The notes beneath the pieces were generated by a model. That model did no database searches, had not been told where the DNA came from, and was given only the letters and a program-made list of their open reading frames with translations. The translations under genes and the position numbers were made by a program. This document shows, piece after piece, positions 1-11,093 of a stretch of 64,000 nucleotides of DNA (its first letter is position 1; each line of letters starts with the position of its first letter). The DNA is from Liopterus haemorrhoidalis (lineage: Eukaryota; Arthropoda; Insecta; Coleoptera; Dytiscidae). The stretch covers positions 143,370,419 to 143,434,418 of the forward strand of contig OZ020611.1 in NCBI GenBank assembly GCA_963971575.1, written 5' to 3'.

Positions 1-642
1 AATAGTTGCTTCTGGAGTATAAAGGAGGTATTTTCAATAGAGTGTCGAAAATAGTAACATGTGATTGAAAAGAATCCTTTACACACGTATTGTCAGTGGT
101 GTAGCCAAGGGGGGGGGCTAAGGGTCTGTAGCCTCCCTTGGATGGTCAATACTTCCTCGCACGTATACCTATGAGGACATAATTTTTACAAAGTTAGATG
201 CAACGCATCACCATCCAGAGCTACACAGTACTGGCAAATGATGCAATGCCATCGAAATAGCGAGTTCCCATCTCGGCTTACATTTCTTTTCATGGTCAGC
301 ATTGTCAGATTGGACGATAAATCGACGTTTAGGCTAAGTTTTGCGACCTCAAATACAAGCAAGTCGCCGGGCGATTGTTTGGGCTCCTAACAAATTTGTT
401 TGGGATCCTGAATTGGAAATTTTCTACATCATTATAACAGTAAATTTCAAACCAAGAAAAATAGCAACAGACCCAATTAATATAGAATAGTATATCAACG
501 TAAAATTTAAATATCGGCGGAAAATTTTAGTTCGGCAACGAAAATTCAAGCGTCAAAAGCGTCGTGTATTTCACGTGAAACCCAGGAAACCGCAGTTGTC
601 GCTTGTTTGATGTTTGTCGATTTGTATTTGGATAAAAATATT
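1..642. other. intergenic, no gene seen
   Basis: No coding region is visible. A start typical of the short DNA elements found throughout the window (CAGTGGTGTAGCCAAG followed by a G run) begins at about 94, but I could not find its matching right end, so it is probably truncated. The rest is AT-rich with stop codons in all frames. Confidence 0.4.
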
Positions 643-899
643 TGACCTATGAAAAAAATATATGATCTACAGAATAGTACCTATGAAAATAATAGTTTAC
701 CTATGTATTAAATAATTGATCTATGGTTTTAATTTTTGACCTATAGAAATAATTATTGAGCTATAGAAATATTTATCGACCTATGAAAATAATTATCAAC
801 CTATGTAAATATTTAATAGATCTATGGAAATAATCATATACCTACTGATATAATTATTGATCTATAAAATTAATACTTGACCTATAAGTACTCTTGCTT

Positions 900-1055
900 G
901 TTAGTAAGGGTTTGGTTAGAAGAAGCCGAGCGAAGCGAACTATCCACCTTCTAGTTGAATGACAAAACACTATCTTAGGTTAGGTTAGTAAGGGTTTGGT
1001 TAGAAGAAGCCGAGCGAAGCGAGCTACCCATATTCTAGTTTAATGACAAAACAAA
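900..1055. repeat. 84-bp tandem duplication
   Basis: Two consecutive copies of a unit beginning GTTAGTAAGGGTTTGG and containing GAAGCCGAGCGAAGCGA start at 900 and 984. They are separated by a short run of TTAGG-like pentamers (TTAGGTTAGGTTAG). No coding potential. Confidence 0.6.
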
Positions 1056-1234
1056 CTCTACATATATGAATCATTCAAATAATTTTGGAACCTGTTAGTT
1101 TACAACTGATTTTAAGGTTATATTCACGGATTAGTTAGGTTATGTTTTATCATAACGCTACTAGTCAATAGATGTCACTACTGTCTATAGGTAGTTTATT
1201 ATAGATCAAGTGATAATTTTCTATAGGTCAACTA

Positions 1235-2160
1235 CAAGGTGTCTCAAAAGAAATTTTATATTTATTTAGCTTACTGCGTGAACGCAACGTATCCGAGGGG
1301 CGCGGGGGTTATGTCAATCGGTAGCCTGGCTCTTGGGAATTCTGTCGCTATGGAGCGTTTCTCGGGAGCAGACTGCGCGTTATGCGTGCGAGAGTTTTAC
1401 AAAAACGGTGATTCGCCGACTGTAGCGCGTAGAAAATTCTGCAGTATTCGAGGTTTTCGCCACTTAAATGATGCGCCAAGCATTCCTCTCATTCGACATT
1501 GGGTTAAAAAGTTTGAAGAGACTGGTACAACGCTGGATAAATCAAAATCCGGGCGACCTAGGTCATCAAGAACAGTAGAAAACGTGGAGAGTGTTAATCA
1601 GTCTGTTCGTGACGACCCGAACCTTTCAATTCGGAAGCGCGCAAGTGATTTAAATGTGCATAGATCATCATTACATCGCATTATGCACAAAGACCTAAAG
1701 CTGCACCCCTACAAAATTCAATTGGTGCAAGAATTAAAGCCCCAAGCCATGTCTCTGCCACGTGTTCGTGAAATTTTCTCAGGCAAATTGATCTCCCGGA
1801 GAGGTGACATAAATTGGCCTCCACGCAGTCCAGATTTAACCCCTATGGACTTTTTCCTATGGGGTTATCTTAAATATAAAGTTTACGCCAATAAACCGAC
1901 TTCCCTGGCGCATTTGAAAGAAAATATCCGTCACGAAATGGCAGCCATCCCTGAGTCCACCTGCCGAGACGTCATAAGTAATTTTACTGTTCGATTAAAT
2001 GAGTGCCGAGAACGCGAGGGTCTACATTTAGACGATATTATTTTTAAGAAATAAATCCCCAAAAAGTGTATTTTAATAATTAATAAACATTTTTTCTATA
2101 TACGGCATACTTTTTTTTTAATCGATCCACTAAATATAAAATTTCTTTTGAGACACCTTG
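1235..2160 (+). mobile_element. Tc1/mariner-type transposon, internally deleted
   Basis: The terminal inverted repeats are about 30 bp: 1235-1264 (starting CAAGGTGTCTCAAAAG) is the near-perfect reverse complement of 2131-2160. A TA dinucleotide flanks each end (1233-1234 and 2161-2162), the target-site duplication of the Tc1/mariner superfamily. At 926 bp it is shorter than a usual autonomous element (about 1.3 kb). The encoded protein keeps the N-terminal DNA-binding part and the C-terminal part but lacks most of the catalytic core. It could move only with transposase supplied from elsewhere. It is inserted in the CCTATRG repeat element. Confidence 0.9.
1350..2054 (+). pseudogene. internally deleted mariner-like transposase
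   Basis: The open frame runs to the stop at 2052-2054. I chose the ATG at 1350 (MERFSGADCALCVREF), because the longer frame opens at a GTG inside the terminal repeat; the ATG at 1311 is an alternative. The N-terminal half has the helix-turn-helix signature of this family: KNGDSPTVARRKF, then GRPRSSRTVENVESV, then NVHRSSLHRIMHKDLKLHPYK. After VQELKPQAMSLP the sequence jumps to RLISRRGDINWPPRSPDL-like residues (GKLISRRGDINWPPRSPDLT), normally found near the third catalytic acid, and continues with FFLWGYLKYKVYANKP. About 80-100 residues with the first two catalytic acids are missing, although the frame is kept. It probably has no transposase activity but might still bind the element ends. Confidence 0.8.
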
Positions 2161-2301
2161 TATTAATTTACTATAGATCATTTTTTAATTTTCTATAGGT
2201 AAATGATTGATTTTTCTATAGGTAAAAATATAAAATTTCATAGGTAATATTTGAATTATTTATAGATCATAAAATTAGGATCCTTTGTATTTTGTATGGT
2301 G

Positions 2302-2670
2302 CAGTGGCGCACCCAGGGGAGGGGCCCGGCCCCCCCTCTAAGAAGGAAGGAAATAAAAATAAAAACACACAAACACACTAGAAAACAGAGATAAGGATCT
2401 TTTGTTTTAAGTCGTCACTTGTATTTTAGAAGTGAGGACACTTTTTTTAGGTCATCACTTTGTATTTCCGAAGCGAGGACCTTTTTTTTTAGGTCATCAC
2501 TGTATTTTAGAAGAAGGACCTATTTTGATTTAGGTCATCACTTTGTATTTCCGAAGAGAGGACTTTTTTTTTAGATCATCACTTGAAATTTAGAAGTGTG
2601 AACCTTATTCATAATTTAAATAATTTTTTCTTCCGCCCCCCCCCCATCTAAATTTCTGGGTACGCCACTG
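2302..2670. mobile_element. MITE, CAGTGGCG ends, 8-bp target duplication
   Basis: Ends are CAGTGGCGCACCCAG and, in reverse complement, CAGTGGCGTACCCAG. The flanks GTATGGTG (2294-2301) and GTTTGGTG (2671-2678) form an 8-bp target duplication with one mismatch, as left by hAT-type transposases. The interior has no coding region. It holds about five imperfect 38-bp units of the type AGGTCATCACTTG...TTTAGAAGTGAGGACC, each a small inverted repeat. The same module recurs in several other elements in the window. Confidence 0.8.
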
Positions 2671-2733
2671 GTTTGGTGTAAAATAAAACAAGAAGTTGAC
2701 GTTCAATGTGATATATTAAGTACACTAAATTTA

Positions 2734-2899
2734 AAATCTAACATTTATATGAAAAATCTTTGACTTAGAAATAATAAATATATGATATATTTAGCTAATT
2801 AAATGCAATTTTAAAGTACAAATGAGATTTTAAATTCAGGTTTTTTATTAAAAAATTTTAAGTCACTGTTCCAGCGCCACGCTGTCTCAGCCGCCACTG
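2734..2899 (+). repeat. interspersed repeat piece (second copy at 43177)
   Basis: This segment begins AAATCTAACATTTATATG and ends CTGTCTCAGCCGCCACTG. It matches 43177-43358 over its whole length with small gaps. The CGCCACTG end suggests the right end of a CAGTGGCG-type DNA element whose left end is lost or diverged. Confidence 0.6.
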
Positions 2900-3503
2900 G
2901 TCAACAGTAAGTTGGTGAGGAATGACAATAATAAATAATTATGTTGGCCAGTGAAAAGACGGAACAAAATATTGCCTTAATAGTTTTAATAAAATTTTAT
3001 TTCTGTTATTTTTATCAGAAAAATCTTTCTATTGTCACCGTAACTATTACATATTTTTAGAAAATATGTTCTGGAAGTTTCGCATTCGCTGGTCATAAAT
3101 AAAAATCAAGCAGCTCACAAATGTCCCGCGAGTCACGAGTAAATCACTTCTGTCGTAACCGAAGACTTATTTTGATTATAGATTATGATTTCTAATTTCT
3201 AATTATATGTTTATATAATTGATATTATATAAACCTTTCGATAGTCTTTGAAAACTCCAAATACAAGTAAGTAAAATTAGATAATTAATTATAAACTTCT
3301 TGTTGCACGTAGCAATAGCAATAGATGTAAATTTCAGCCAAAAAACATTGGCAATCTTTGTTTTAATTAATATTCGTTGCACCATTACACAATTCTATTT
3401 CAACTATGTGTACCAGTGGAATTAAGCGGGTATTGGACCTGGTGAGCGCCAGGAGCCCCGCGGGGCCCCATTCTTCATCCTTTACGAGGTTCATTAGTAA
3501 GAA

Positions 3504-3690
3504 ATTATTTTACATTTAAATTATCACCTTCGAAATATTTCCCTTCTGCGGCTACACATCGCTGCCAGTGTCTATTCCACACTTTTTGAAATCGCTTTAA
3601 GATCAGTTTCCGATTTTTTTCTTTTAATTTGTTTCAAAACGGCGTATTTAATTTTAGCATTGAGCCACTCTGCCGGCGATTCGCCGGTTT
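3504..3690 (-). pseudogene. mariner transposase C-terminal fragment
   Basis: Read on the minus strand, 3511-3583 encodes VWNRHWQRCVAAEGKYFEGD followed by NLNV, the typical C-terminal end of mariner transposases (W..RCV...G.YFEGD). A second frame just upstream encodes EWLNAKIKYAVLKQIK and appears to be joined through a frameshift. No catalytic core and no inverted repeats were found. It is a relic. Confidence 0.7.
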
Positions 3691-3773
3691 GTCTTTGAGT
3701 GATATTTTTTAACAAATATATTTAGATTATTAATTTTAAATTAATAATTATTAAAAATTAAAAACAGAAATCA

Positions 3774-3989
3774 TTGAAACTTGGTGACATAAATATTTTG
3801 TTCAGCCATGATATAGCTGTAATACGATGGATAGACAAAAAGCCTATTCAACTGCTATCAACTATTCATTCGGACATTCAAATGACAGATACTGTAAAAA
3901 CTGACCGACAGACTGGGAATGCATTGCAAAAACCCAAGGTTGTTATTGATTATAATCGTATGTGTGAACAAATTATGTCTTTTCATTAG
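3774..3989 (+). pseudogene. piggyBac transposase fragment
   Basis: The frame carries AVIRWIDKKPIQLLSTIHSD and QKPKVVIDYNRMCEQIMSFH. These match the region of piggyBac transposases where a W.D...V..LST.H segment is followed by KP..V.DYN. The fragment is about 70 residues of a protein that is normally about 550-600, without the catalytic first half or the cysteine-rich tail. Residues after VVIDYN depart from the usual NKxMGGVD pattern. No TTAA-flanked ends were found nearby. Confidence 0.7.
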
Positions 3990-4052
3990 TGTTGCAATGG
4001 GTTAATAACTACTCTTCAGGTTTAGGAACAACAGAAACCACATGGAATATCA

Positions 4053-4098
4053 TTCACAATACTGGGTCAGGGAAGTAACCCTGACCCAGTATTGTGAA
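4053..4098. repeat. perfect hairpin, 20-bp arms
   Basis: Arms 4053-4072 (TTCACAATACTGGGTCAGGG) and 4079-4098 are exact reverse complements separated by AAGTAA. The neighbourhood (3990-4176) has no other recognisable feature. It may be the joined ends of a deleted element. Confidence 0.9.
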
Positions 4099-4291
4099 CG
4101 AGACCTACTCGATCTCTTATCATCTTCAATTAGATCTCTATCATCTTCTGGGACGCACACAGGGGGGTGTTCCAGTCAGGGACGTAGCCAGGATTTCAGC
4201 GGGGGGGGGGGGCAAAAATAACAAAATATTCTAAATTGGTCGGTACGACCTTAATTATATGGCTTGGGTAGAAAATAACAGCGTTCTAGGT

Positions 4292-5368
4292 CAGGGGTCG
4301 GCAACCTTTCAGTGACAAAGAGCCAAATCTATATTTAAAAAAAAAAACACAATAACATGAAAGAGCCGTTAAAAAATATATGCTATATTTAAGAAAAAAA
4401 CGTAAAAATTGTTTATTTGTTTTAAAATAATCAAGTATTACAATAAATTAATATTTACTTATACATTTAGTTTGTGATACCTATTGTAGTTGCCAGTATA
4501 TTACAATATAATAATTTTTTTAATGGGACGATTGCTCCTGTATATTGTTCTATAAGACTTATATTTGGTGAATATTCAGTAATCTTTAACTTAAGGCAGC
4601 ACTCTAGTTTCAGGTCAGTAAGATTACTTCTTAACTGACTCTTTATTAATTTCATATGTGACAAGATTTGCTTACAGTAATATGTGGATCCAAAAATTGT
4701 CAGTAGTCCAAAAGCATAATTTTTTAAAAGATTAAACAATTCTGGAAGACGGTTCCAAGCTTCGAAAAGAACTTTATCTACATTTTGAAGATTGCGAATT
4801 TCGGTCCACTTATGCTGGGAAGATAAATTCACTATTTTCTTTCTAAATTTTCCAGTTCAGAATTAAGTTTTAAGAATATATAATTCCATAAACCTTTGGA
4901 TTTCAAATCCACTAATTGAAGTTGATAAATGTAATTGCTACATATCTACTACATTTTGTCAAAAAATCTAGTGTAGCTTTATATTTTCTAAACTCTTTAA
5001 ATCTATCTCGAAAAGCTTCTTTCATGTTAACAATAGTTTGTGCAAAAAAAATTACATTAATAACATATTTTTGTAAATTAATAAAATGTAAAAATGTTTT
5101 TGCACGTAAATCATTCACAAATACAGATAACTTTTTTTCAAAACAAATAACTTCTTCTAAAAGGGAATATGCAGTAACTCGGGCAATTACCGGGCGCGAA
5201 TTGCACCGTAAATCATTCTGAAAAATACAAAACCTGTATAGTACAGGCAGAAAGTTGAAAATTAGAAAATAGATTATATTAAAATAAAAACCAGCCAATT
5301 TTCAAAGAGCCACAAAATTTTCTAAAAGAGCCGCATGAGGCTCCGGAGCCGCAGGTTGCCGACCCCTG
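4292..5368 (-). mobile_element. hAT transposon, CAGGGGTCGGCAACCT ends
   Basis: The inverted ends CAGGGGTCGGCAACCT (4292) and AGGTTGCCGACCCCTG (ending 5368) are a familiar hAT terminus. The exact 8-bp target duplication TTCTAGGT is at 4284-4291 and 5369-5376. The coding strand is minus. It is inserted in the CAGGGACG MITE and is therefore younger than it. At 1077 bp it is a deletion derivative, since full hAT elements of this kind are about 2.5-3 kb. Confidence 0.92.
4467..5298 (-). pseudogene. broken hAT transposase, C-terminal part
   Basis: Two minus-strand frames, 5298-4912 and 4832-4467, together form the C-terminal part of a hAT transposase. The first contains LRCNSRPVIARVTAYSLLEE and MKEAFRDRFKEFRK. 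The second contains FGSTYYCKQILSHMKLIKSQ and LRSNLTDLKLECCLKLKITE, which resembles the hAT dimerisation region of GTF2IRD2/ZBED-type transposases. Stops and frame changes separate the parts, and the BED finger and the start are missing. Confidence 0.7.
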
Positions 5369-5540
5369 TTCTAGGTCTTTTGTAGTATATTAAATTTATA
5401 AATTTTCTACACCTCTGGTGAAGAAAACTTCTAACAACCTAAATTATATTTTATATAAGGTAAACTAACCAGGATTTAAACTATCCTGGGGGGGGGCAAA
5501 TGCCCCCAATGCCCCCCCTGGCTACGTCCCTGGTTCCAGT

Positions 5541-8302
5541 GGGTTCAAACCGTCCCTAAGATTCAAGGCGAATATTTGTAATTATACCATAATAAGTAAA
5601 AAAGCTCAAAATATAGTGGATATATAAACATAAGAAATTTATTTTGATGAAACTGTGGCGGCGTTTGGTCCGATAATTTTTTATTGTACATTTAGGGTTC
5701 AAAATGTATTTTTAAAATTTAATATTTTTACAAAGTTTTATATCTTACAAATTGTCATGTTTCGTATTTTTCTTTCCTAGAAACCATTTATCCCAAAGAG
5801 CCATAAACCCTAGCCGCTACGGTCACACAGCTCCTCAGTTAACAATATTAGACAGTTATCTGTACATCTTCAAGCTGTTCACATCTCATATCTCTTGAAT
5901 ACAAATCATTTAAAACCTCTGACACTGGCATTCTTCATGTAAAAACCTGCAGTCAATATAATACCACAAAACGTAATAACATTAGTATCTATTATTTAAG
6001 GAATTTCTACTGCATTTATCAAAATGTAGTAGTAAAATGTTTTAACATTTAATAAAAGAGGAGCTTAAAAATATTTATAAGTGACTAAAAACTGATGATA
6101 CCCTTTTATACTTTTTGATTTTCGCCAAACAAATATGTGTTTTAATAGCCCAGATTTGCGGACTGCCCCTTAAAAAGATCTGTGTCTAAAAAAAGATGAT
6201 CAGAGGTGGGATCATCTTTAAAACGCCCACGCCAACACGCAGTTTACTTATCAGAGCACCTTCTCCATACGCTGTCTTCAAAAAGTTTCTGTTGCCGTCC
6301 GAAGGACAGGGTGATTTTAAAAGAGTGTAATTATTTACCAGGGCTCTGACAGAGGTCCTAGTTCGCGGTAAATAATAATTTCGGGCCCGGGAAACAATAA
6401 TTCTTTCCCACCCCCAGAAAACGATAATTACGGGCCCGATGACAGATAAAAAACTGTGCTAGATAGAAATTGCTCTTTATTTTTACTGTAATATAAAATA
6501 TAAAATATGATTACGTTACAACCCTATTGTCCATGCAGAAGCTATCGAAGGTATCAGAAGGACCATAAAGGAGCCTAAAATACTGAATACTGATGACAGC
6601 TAAATATATAAACAAAGTGTGCAGTTAAAAGGCGTATAGGTTCCGGACCTATAAACACTATTATCTCAATTATTATTACGTATTACAATTACCGACAAAG
6701 AAGTTATGAAAGAAATTATCTAATTATAAAATAAACTTATAAAATGATATTAAATTAATTCAATTTAGTATTTGTACCGCTAAGAATAGCAATCAAAATA
6801 TTATGAAGCAAATAAAAACTTATTCCATAAGAAAGTTATTGAGTATTAAATATTAAACAATTTCAAACGCCGTCCTTTAGTGACGTAGCTGGCGCAGGGT
6901 GTTTAGATTAATATATGCGCAAATTACATCAATGATACCCATTAATTTTTTCATTTTCGTTAGTTTTTAAAGCAGATGATCAAAATGTAAAATTATATAA
7001 GCAACAAACTTTATGTTTGACAATATTAGCAAAAGATAACATAAACGCATTCATGTTCATGCACTCAAATGTGGAATAATTAACGTACATCGAATACTAA
7101 TAAACAGTACATTCACTAGCGGCAGATACGTCACAATGACCCTTTCAATACCCCTGACTATTTAACGCTATTTAACGCTTAAAGGCTTGAAATTATGTGC
7201 CAGCTTGTAGAAGTGGAGATTTTTATATAAATATATAAATTAATTTGTGTGTGTGTGTATGTTAAAAATAAATAAAGCAGGCAAGCCCAAACCGTAGATC
7301 GCGAGCTGCGTGTTGCTCGCTTAACCTTTAAATCAGTGACGTCCAACCGAAATCGTTTGCTGGGCTCAAAGAAATCTTATTGATGGATTGTAGGCTGCAC
7401 ATATAAACAGGATAAATTAATCACATTACTATATTTTATATCCTTTAATAATTTAATTTAATATCATCAATAAAATTAAAAATCAAGCTTCAAATTAAAT
7501 TTTAATGTGTAACTTGTTTTTTGTATTATTTGCTAATTTTTTAATATCAACTGGTAATTTAGTCGACGCGCAGCGCAATTGATTCTTCATATTTTCATCT
7601 GTGAGCCTGTTTCGATTCTTCGATTTTAAGAACCCTGAACTAAAGGCCGCACCGATTAAAAAAAAACAAACACCATGGTAAATAATTAAAATCAAACAAA
7701 AACTGTCCATTTTATAATAATACTACAAATAAAGCGACAGATTATAATTGTTTAGTTAGACTGTTTATTGTGTATTATCCTCGCGATGACGACATATCGC
7801 TGAATTTTCATTGTTAGATCATGAAGTCCTTGGAGTACGAACGGGATGAAGAATACGCAAGTCCACAGACGTCACAAACATGCTTTGAAATAGCGTGGTG
7901 ATCAGCTGACGGAGATGTTGACTGTGCAAATCGATAGACACGTGTGAAGTGTTAAATGTAAATATGACTTTTGATAAGAGAAACTATGATTAATTTTAAG
8001 CTAACTCATGATTTTTTTCATAAATAAAAAACATTCCTTACTAAACTACTAATTCCATATCAGGATACATGAGTTCACAACCCAAGGGCAATAAAAATAT
8101 TTTTCCTAAATAATCAACAATTAAGATGAATAATCATCTTATTTTTTCTATAATTTCTTAGTATTTCTATATAAATAGAAATACAAGATTTGATAGAAAT
8201 ACACGAACTGCGCTCGGTGTGCAATACCTAGTGAAAGAAAGAGAATAGAAACTTAAATGATGTAGATATCATTTGTGAGTTGACTGCCATTTGTTTCTCT
8301 AA
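5541..8302. other. AT-rich intergenic stretch, no gene supported
   Basis: No credible coding region. Small structures seen are a hairpin at 6192-6219 (AAAGATGATC, 8-nt loop, GATCATCTTT), a short GT repeat at 7243-7258, and a GC-richer piece at 7280-7400 (ATCGCGAGCTGCGTGTTGCTCGC) that resembles decayed hAT ends. Short open frames such as 7495-7710 have no recognisable motif and are judged to be chance. Confidence 0.5.
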
Positions 8303-9822
8303 GGCCCAGTTGCACAGTTACCACTTAAGTATGAGTTTAGCTAAACCTTAAGCTTCAGCTTAAACCAAATACTTAAGCGCCAGATGTTGCACAGTCAAAA
8401 ATTTAAAAATACTTAGCTAAGCCAACTGATGTGATAAATTCACAAAGTTCGTAATATGAAAAATTAATATTTGGCGGGGAAATTTTGAAATTCAATATAA
8501 ATATAACTGTCAATGTCACTTGTCAAGTAGTTTATTATACAAATAATGCAAATTTTACCAGCAATGGAAAATACGGTAAACAAAACGTAAAAATAAATGT
8601 ACGATGAACTTATTAGATGAGTTGGTCTTCTATAAAATTTATTTAAAAAATATAAATACAATATATGATTGTGTGTAAAAAATTAAATTAAATGTTGTGG
8701 AAGAAAAAAATCTCCTTGGACGAACATACATGAGGAATTTAACAATGTAATCGATCACTCTTACAGAGAAGCAGAATATTAAAATATATATACAAAAGAA
8801 AACTAAAACATGTACAAGAAAAAAGAAAAAAAATGCCGACAATAAGTATTCACTGAAAGTGACTGGAGGTGGTTCAATGGCAGAATGCTCAGAAAAAGAG
8901 TTAGAATTAATAAATTTTAAATTACCGGCAGGTCATAGACAAGATATTTACATTTATAAAGAATTTTATTATTTATACATTATAAATTAGAAAAATAAAC
9001 ATTTATTATTGTTCCTAACTCGAATGTTGTCATTATATTTTCTGTTTTGATTTATTACTGTGTTAGGTATATTGTTTATAAAATTAACATCTGTTTCTAG
9101 ATCTGGATTAAGATTGCTCAATCAATTGCTCCCAGAACTCGAGAAAATCGTGCGGTATAGCAAAAGTCTTGGCGTACATTACACTGTTCCATTTGAATAT
9201 TAGGCATTTTAATATATTGATGACGCAAGGTACAAATTGCGATATTTCTCGATATTTTTCCTATATCTTTTGAAGCTGTAGATTTATGGCAACCAGTAAA
9301 CTCCCTTACCATCAACATACTTCCAATAATATAATATCGTAGGATTTGTATTGAAGTGAATGCGTGGTTCCTGTAAATATTATTTCATAAAATATTAGGT
9401 ATTTGTGTACCAAGGCACTAACTTACCTATTAGTAGGATGGTTAATTAAATGTTTAATATGATATGATATTGAATTACAACTTTATTTACTTAATATTAA
9501 TATTTACTCGAAATCTGTTGTAAAATTTTTCGTCATCCCATTAATTAATATAATCATATCGGTGCCTATAGACGGGTATGCGGCGAAATATATTAATATA
9601 TAACATTTTAATTCAATCAAATTAATCTGATCAATTTTAATATGACACATAACCTGTCCTATTTGACAGTTTATTTTGGCTTAAACCAAACAAATCTACC
9701 GCTTAAGTATTTTCCTGTTTAAGCTTAAGTTTAAACCAAAAACTGAAACTGTGCAACAACTAAACCATAAACTAAAACTTAAGCCTAAATAAAAACTTAA
9801 GCGGTTACTGTGCAACTGGGCC
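8303..9822 (-). mobile_element. PIF/Harbinger transposon
   Basis: The inverted ends are GGCCCAGTTGCACAGT at 8303 and ACTGTGCAACTGGGCC ending at 9822, with a 3-bp TAA on each side (8300-8302, 9823-9825), the target preference of PIF/Harbinger elements. Just inside both ends are many variants of CTTAAGTTTAAACC, which are likely transposase-binding repeats. The interior encodes a decayed Harbinger transposase on the minus strand. At 1.52 kb it is about half the usual size, so the element is deleted and not autonomous. Confidence 0.9.
9118..9318 (-). pseudogene. Harbinger transposase fragment (HARBI1-like)
   Basis: The minus-strand frame reads REFTGCHKSTASKDIGKISR, then IKMPN, and ends ARFSRVLGAID. 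Harbinger transposases have a helix-turn-helix followed by a F..I..FP.V.GAIDGTHI block, where the final D is the first catalytic acid. Here the match stops at GAID because a stop follows at once. About 65 of the roughly 350 residues remain. The Myb/SANT-like partner gene of full elements was not identified. Confidence 0.8.
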
Positions 9823-10689
9823 TAAGTTACTTCATTTTTATAATAGTTTTTGTTTTTTCCCGGTAATTTTTGTTGAAATTTTGTTTTAAACTTGGAATTA
9901 CAACAATAGAACCATTTGAACTTTTGAAAAGAGCATTTGGAGACTTGCGTGAACGTAAACAATAATGACACTTCTGACCGTGAGCGGGATTGAACGTGAG
10001 TACGAAATTATACATAGTGCGTGAACAGGCGTGAACCTAAAAAGCACGTGGCTCACGATTATTTTTTTTTTACATGGCAAAAAGGTAAAATTTCCAAAAA
10101 ATGGTTCAAATTTCAAATACAAATTACATACATTGTATGCGTAATCCAACTTGTCGGATTTCAGTTAATTTGTTTATTATATTAGGTGCATTTTTTTTTT
10201 TTTTGAATATCGATATGTGCGCGATTCGGTATGTCGTCAGTGTGATATCGATATTCGATATATATCCAAGTAAAAATATCGATATTTTCGATATAACGAA
10301 ATAACTAACACGCAACATGTAAGGTATATAAAATACAGTTTTTTTTGGTTGGCTTGGCGGGAAAAGAAGTCGCCACTTGACAGACAATCACTTTACAGTT
10401 GGAACACAGCCAGCTACCAACCATCTTTCTAATATTTTACTAACTTTAACTGTCATAATTAAATAAAAATATATGCTGTTCACTTTTGTAAGGACAAACC
10501 AGATCTTTTTGGTTACTTTTATAGTGTATTACGGACTTTAAATTAAAAATATTCCTTACGCTGTAAAACCGACTTTAGATTTATTGGTTAAGATCATTAT
10601 TAAGAAAGTGACATTTTTTATAATTTTTTAATATCAACATGACATACAATTTCAAAGGTACAAATTATTGAAATCAAAATTTCGTCCTA

Positions 10690-11093
10690 CAGGCTATTCC
10701 AAACTATTAGGCCAAACTAAACGGAAATTTCGTTATTATAGGTTGTCACGAAAAGGGGCATGCTTGGCTTATGTCATGTTTCAGGTTTGGTATGTGAAAA
10801 TTTAAAATTCCAACAATAAAACTATGAAAATGAATGACATATGTCAAATATATATATTTTTTTTTCCATATTTCGAAGACAAAAAAATAAATAAATGGGA
10901 AATTTTTATTAAGAATGACAAAAAATTTAAATGCAATGAAAAGGACATTTTATAATGACAACCAATTTAGTCTAGAATTTGCAATGTGAGTACGATTTAC
11001 AAAGTTTAAACAAAATGACCAAAAGTCTGAATTAATAGATTAAAATTACTAGATTTCAAAATCTAGTTACGCCTAAACGTTTGGAATAGCCTA
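10690..11093. mobile_element. TA-flanked MITE, CAGGCTATTCCAAAC ends (copy A)
   Basis: The left end CAGGCTATTCCAAAC and the right end GTTTGGAATAGCCTA are inverted repeats flanked by TA. The interior is non-coding and similar to the element at 34404-34810 (shared GGAAATTTCGTT, TAGGTTGTCAC, GAATGACA blocks). TA flanks point to mobilisation by a Tc1/mariner-type transposase. It splits an older inverted pair: GCTGTTCACTTTTGTAA at 10473 and TTACAAAAGTGAACAGC at 11104. Confidence 0.75.

Larger units (their letters stand above)
643..2272. repeat. fold-back-like element with CCTATRG repeats
   Basis: Positions 643-888 hold about ten degenerate units of roughly 26 bp built around GACCTATGAAAATAATTATT. 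The same motif appears in reverse complement (TTTCTATAGGTAAA type) at about 1180-1230 and 2163-2272. Direct copies on the left and inverted copies on the right suggest an element with long, repetitive inverted ends, like fold-back transposons or MITEs with subterminal repeats. A mariner element (1235-2160) sits inside the right arm. The outer ends and target duplication were not found, so the limits are approximate. Confidence 0.45.
4177..5532. mobile_element. MITE, CAGGGACGTAGCCAGG ends, carrying a nested hAT
   Basis: Ends are CAGGGACGTAGCCAGGAT and its reverse complement (…TGGCTACGTCCCTG). The perfect 8-bp target duplication GTTCCAGT lies at 4169-4176 and 5533-5540. G runs lie just inside the left end and both G and C runs inside the right. 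Without the inner hAT insertion (4292-5368) the element is only about 280 bp and non-coding, so it was probably moved by a hAT-type transposase. Confidence 0.9.

Noticed and set aside
7280..7400. possible tRNA gene or hAT end
   Set aside because: The GC-rich piece does not fold into a cloverleaf by eye and no paired end was found.
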